A stretch of 64,000 nucleotides of DNA, taken from positions 1 through 64,000 of the forward strand of contig JAEZJJ010000038.1 in NCBI GenBank assembly GCA_023436395.1, read 5' to 3'. Source of the stretch: Bacillota bacterium. Its GTDB lineage: Bacteria; Bacillota; Clostridia; Lachnospirales; Cellulosilyticaceae. The notes beneath the pieces are model-generated. The model saw nothing but the letters and a program-made list of their open reading frames with translations. It ran no database searches and was not told the DNA's origin. Below are positions 60,995-64,000 of this stretch, in pieces. The position numbers were made by a program, and so were the translations under genes. Numbering within the stretch: the stretch's first letter is position 1; the number at the start of each line of letters is the position of its first letter.

Positions 60995-62236
60995 CTATAA
61001 CTCTTGAACTACCTCTAAAATACTAATGTCTTTATTTTTTTTATAATTTAGAATAGCAACATTTATATACTCTGGACTCTTTGTAGATAAATATACAACA
61101 CCATTAAATCCTACATTTTTAATTACCATAGCCATAATATTAGTAATTATGTATTGAACCTTAAAATTTAGATTTTGTTGATTTGTAGGAACTTCTTCAT
61201 TTATAAAACCTTCAAATTCTCCAGTGAAAACTGAATTAATCTTAAAAAGTTTTAACTGATTTTCAATTTTAAAAACCCCAATATTATATTGCTCATCAGC
61301 CTTCTTTTTTACTTCTTTTCTTATTACTTCCTTACTATTAGCCAAATACAATACAGGAAATCCAACTGGATTATATCTTCCATGTGGTACATATTCAATT
61401 GGTGGTTCCCACATTTCATCCTTGCAAAAAGTCGTATTTGTTTTACTTACACGTGCTCTATACATAACATAAAACTCATCCATAATAAAGGCTTTATTTC
61501 TTGTATATAAGTCATTAACTAATTCAACAATCTTGTTTAGCGATTTATTATTTACCATTAATGGATTTTTGAGATAATCGTTTTTCAAATCTACAATATC
61601 TTGAAAACTACAAACTTGAGCTATATAATTAATTTCTTGATTGATGTATTCATAAGTTTTCTTTTCACCATAAAATGCTTCATTAAAATCCTCTATATTT
61701 TCTTTTGTGTAAACTGTTGTACATAAATCCCACTCACCATAGTCAATTTTATCTTCATAATCTTGTCCACTGCCTGCTTTACAATTTGGACAACTAATAT
61801 ACTCCATTGCTCCCTCTGAAATTTCTTCATCAAAGTCACATACTTCATAAATTAAATCCTGCAATTCTGTTGAATAATCAATCTTATTAAATTCCTCATC
61901 AGCATCTTCATCTTCATCATCGTAGAGATCTTCCATAGCATAGCGTAAGTCTATCATCTCTGCACCATGTCCGCATAGTTCACAAGCTTCAATATCATTC
62001 ATAACAATTTCTGCTATTTCTTGTTGAACATCATTAATAATTTCGTCTATTATATTCTCATCTTCAAAATAATATTCACCTTTTCTAATAACATTTTGGC
62101 AATTATCACATATACATTCGACACCATTTAATGAAGCATATTCTTTAAAATCTATAAATATTTGTGTATAAGTCTTAGCTAAGTTTTTTTCTAAGTCTAA
62201 AATTCTTTCAAACTCCTCACAACTCTTACATATCAT
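60995..62236 (-). CDS. RES-domain protein with N-terminal zinc knuckles
   Basis: ATG 62236 follows AGGAGGC. The 413-residue product has four CxxC-type pairs in the first 170 residues (CKSCEEF, CDNCQNVIRKGEYYF, CELCGHGAEM, CPNCKAG) and a very acidic linker (EDLYDDEDEDADEEFN). The C-terminal third is a RES domain: FYVMYRARVSK, EPPIEYVPHGRYNPVGFPVLYLANSKEVIRKEV. RES domains are NAD+-degrading toxins in several systems. It is the last gene of an operon behind the QatD and QatC homologues, with a 14-base gap. An effector or abortive role is my inference. Confidence 0.8.
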   Translation of the reverse strand: MICKSCEEFERILDLEKNLAKTYTQIFIDFKEYASLNGVECICDNCQNVIRKGEYYFEDENIIDEIINDVQQEIAEIVMNDIEACELCGHGAEMIDLRYAMEDLYDDEDEDADEEFNKIDYSTELQDLIYEVCDFDEEISEGAMEYISCPNCKAGSGQDYEDKIDYGEWDLCTTVYTKENIEDFNEAFYGEKKTYEYINQEINYIAQVCSFQDIVDLKNDYLKNPLMVNNKSLNKIVELVNDLYTRNKAFIMDEFYVMYRARVSKTNTTFCKDEMWEPPIEYVPHGRYNPVGFPVLYLANSKEVIRKEVKKKADEQYNIGVFKIENQLKLFKINSVFTGEFEGFINEEVPTNQQNLNFKVQYIITNIMAMVIKNVGFNGVVYLSTKSPEYINVAILNYKKNKDISILEVVQEL

Positions 62237-62250
62237 TTTTGTGCCTCCTA

Positions 62251-62946
62251 TCAATTACTCCTTAGTAAATTATAAAAATTAATATAAATTTCTTCTTTAG
62301 TGCAGTTTATCTTCTGGTATATTTCTAATATATACTTTTCATAATTTTTTTTAGTTCCATTAAACGGAAAATCCGTCTCTGTTAATATACGCTCACTGGG
62401 GATATACTTTCTTATATTTATTTTCTCCATCATTCTCAAATTAATCGAAAAATAATATCCAGCTTTAATGAACTTCTCTATTAGTCTTATATCCCCTGTA
62501 TACCAATGTATAATAGCATTTTTTACATTATTTCTTTCTAATATTTCTAATACTTCCTTTTCTGCTCCTCTACTATGCACACTCATTATCTTGTTGTTAT
62601 TAGCTGCAATTTTGCATATAAAGTTAAATATCTTTATCTGTTCTTCCTTATATTGCACATAAGGTTTAGTAAAATCTAATCCTACTTCACCCATATATCT
62701 TGTCTTTTTGATGTTCTTCATAAACTTAAAGCTATCAAATTTAGCCTTTCCAACACATTGTGGATTAAAACCCAATGCAAATTTCACATATTTCGTTTCA
62801 GAATAAAAACTTATACACCTTTCAAAAGCTTCAGGTGTATTGGTAACGCATAAAGTATATTGCTTTGACTCATTAATCTTCTTATACATCTCTTGGTGAT
62901 TTCTACAGCAATCTAAATGCAAGTGTGTATCAATTAAGTTATTCAT
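62251..62946 (-). CDS. qatD: TatD-family metal-dependent hydrolase, QatD-like
   Basis: A 231-residue TatD-type nuclease. Metal ligands: DTHLHLD (H-x-H), MGEVGLDF (Glu), MSVHSRGA (His), IHWYTGD (His) and TETDFPF (Asp), all in place. TatD proteins cut single-stranded DNA. The start ATG 62946 overlaps the end of the QueC-like gene. QatC (QueC-like) followed by QatD (TatD-like) is the order known for the Qat antiphage system, and this is the assignment I favour. Confidence 0.82.
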   Translation of the reverse strand: MNNLIDTHLHLDCCRNHQEMYKKINESKQYTLCVTNTPEAFERCISFYSETKYVKFALGFNPQCVGKAKFDSFKFMKNIKKTRYMGEVGLDFTKPYVQYKEEQIKIFNFICKIAANNNKIMSVHSRGAEKEVLEILERNNVKNAIIHWYTGDIRLIEKFIKAGYYFSINLRMMEKINIRKYIPSERILTETDFPFNGTKKNYEKYILEIYQKINCTKEEIYINFYNLLRSN

Positions 62947-64000
62947 CAACTCCCTCAATTCCTACATAATCCAATAAATCTTTGCCATATTTATGAGCTT
63001 CATTGATAACCATTGCTTTAATTTCTTCCATAGAGTTCACATAAACACGATAAGCTTTATTAATTTCTTCATCACTCAGCTCACCAGTTTGCATAATTAA
63101 ACTTTTAATATGCACTTCACTTGGATTACTTAAATACCTATTTAAACTCCATAATACAGCTTTAAGGTCATCTCCCCTTGATGCTAATTTTGAATATTCC
63201 TTAATGAAACTTGTACTAATTGCATCATCTCTATTGTATTCTTCCGATGTAAAGCCTATTTTATTCATTGATGCTTTTCTAATAATACAAGGATAACAGT
63301 ACCCACAATTCATAGGTGGTGTTTTTTCATCATATCTTGCATGACAAGGATGTGAACAAGATATTGTCTCTCCTGCTCCCCTTTTAAAGGCTTCAGTATT
63401 TGAAACTTCCTCTACAATTTCACCTTTTGTTTTAAAAGCATAGAAATTCTCTACCCTATTATTGATACCAACCATAGATAATATCTCATTAAGTTTTCTT
63501 ACAAAAAATGGATGTGTTGTTCTGGTACTGCAACTCCCCTTTCGACTATCAGTTAATGGTACATTTATTCCGATAAATCCGTTTTCAGGTATATATACTG
63601 GAATATTTTCACCTATTAATGATGCAATTCCTAATGCACCAGCTAAAAATAGTAACGACCTACTTCTACTTGTGTTCTCTGGTGGTATATCAATCTTATT
63701 ATTTTGCTCATCTACTGGAGCATATGGTGTTCCATTAAATAAAATTAATTTACTATATGTATCAGGATAAGCATCTTGTAATATTTCAAACAATTTAGTT
63801 TGTCTACCTGCTAATAATCCATATTCTCTAAATCCTGCAAAACAAATCTTCCTATTATTACTTAATAAATGAATTGCTCCTGAAAAGGAATCTAACCCAC
63901 CTGAGAATAAGCTCACCCCATCAAAATCCATCTTTTCAGCTAATTCTTCTACTTCTTCAGTATTTCTGTACCTATAATTTGTTTTTCTGAATTCTATTAT
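62939..64000 (-). CDS. qatC: QueC-like ATP pyrophosphatase, QatC-like (N-terminus beyond window)
   Basis: The frame stays open to the right edge, reading EFRKTNYRYRNTEEVEELAEK before MDFDGVSLF. The PP-loop is LFSGGLDSF. Other blocks include GTPYAPVDEQNNKIDIPP, SRSLLFLAGALGIA and the zinc-binding CSHPCHARYDEKTPPMNCGYCYPC. QueC makes 7-cyano-7-deazaguanine. The QatC branch has the same core with a longer C-terminus, as here (about 100 residues after the zinc site). Its operon partners would be QatA (ATPase) and QatB, outside the window. Confidence 0.83.
   Translation of the reverse strand: MIEFRKTNYRYRNTEEVEELAEKMDFDGVSLFSGGLDSFSGAIHLLSNNRKICFAGFREYGLLAGRQTKLFEILQDAYPDTYSKLILFNGTPYAPVDEQNNKIDIPPENTSRSRSLLFLAGALGIASLIGENIPVYIPENGFIGINVPLTDSRKGSCSTRTTHPFFVRKLNEILSMVGINNRVENFYAFKTKGEIVEEVSNTEAFKRGAGETISCSHPCHARYDEKTPPMNCGYCYPCIIRKASMNKIGFTSEEYNRDDAISTSFIKEYSKLASRGDDLKAVLWSLNRYLSNPSEVHIKSLIMQTGELSDEEINKAYRVYVNSMEEIKAMVINEAHKYGKDLLDYVGIEGVDE

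Overview
The window is AT-rich, gene-dense DNA from a Gram-positive, endospore-forming anaerobe of the Clostridia. The evidence is a SpoVB-type flippase, CotF-like coat proteins, an [FeFe]-hydrogenase with HydE and HydF, near-consensus SD sequences and many small lipoproteins. A Lachnospirales/Cellulosilyticum-like source is my guess from overall gene content, not something the sequence proves. No rRNA, tRNA or CRISPR array was seen.

Layout. (1) 1-8.3 kb is a mobile-element graveyard. A class C group II intron enters from the left edge and sits directly behind the terminator of a HAD phosphatase gene. An IS110 remnant and a decayed prophage follow, with repressor, Gam-like, ArpU-like, HNH, terminase small subunit and tail-hub fragments, all on the minus strand. 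Between the phage HNH gene and the terminase are three unrelated cargo genes: an AAC(3)-like acetyltransferase, an APH-like kinase and an HExxH lipoprotein. Each is preceded by a copy of the HNH 3' end, which looks like a cassette array. (2) 8.4-30.8 kb is mostly housekeeping: metA, two small alarmone synthetases, spoVB, rarA, a diaminopimelate/amino-acid decarboxylase, coat proteins, yajC-tgt, aroC, a FliB-like gene, an acyl-ACP thioesterase and queA. A remnant of an ANT(6)-like gene lies at about 16.8-17.0 kb. (3) 30.9-31.4 kb has no gene but appears to encode a long structured RNA ending in a strong terminator. (4) 31.5-42.3 kb is a flavin-based extracellular electron transfer (FLEET) locus of the Listeria type: dmkA, dmkB, eetB, eetA, ndh2 fused to a membrane domain, fmnB (ApbE) and a one-domain PplA-like flavolipoprotein. 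A sulfonate-type ABC transporter and an aryl-sulfate sulfotransferase lie between fmnB and pplA. (5) 42.5-48.3 kb is a five-gene operon joining a sugar-type ABC importer (no ATPase) to a HlyD/MacA-like adaptor and a MacB-like permease core. (6) 48.3-55.7 kb is accessory: gene debris, a truncated serine hydrolase, GNAT, aldehyde dehydrogenase, YhhN, a flavin-binding gene interrupted by TAG, an HxlR regulator and a heme oxygenase. (7) 55.9-59.9 kb holds a monomeric [FeFe]-hydrogenase with hydE and hydF. (8) 61-64 kb holds part of a Qat-like antiphage operon: a QueC-like QatC cut by the right edge, a TatD-like QatD, then a RES-domain protein.

How the genes fit together. Ndh2 would pass NADH electrons to a demethylmenaquinone made by DmkA/DmkB, then through EetA/EetB to the flavinylated surface lipoprotein PplA, whose FMN is attached by FmnB. 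Reductant disposal is also served by the [FeFe]-hydrogenase. The most novel-looking items are the HNH-tail cassette array, the structured RNA and the RES gene attached to Qat genes.
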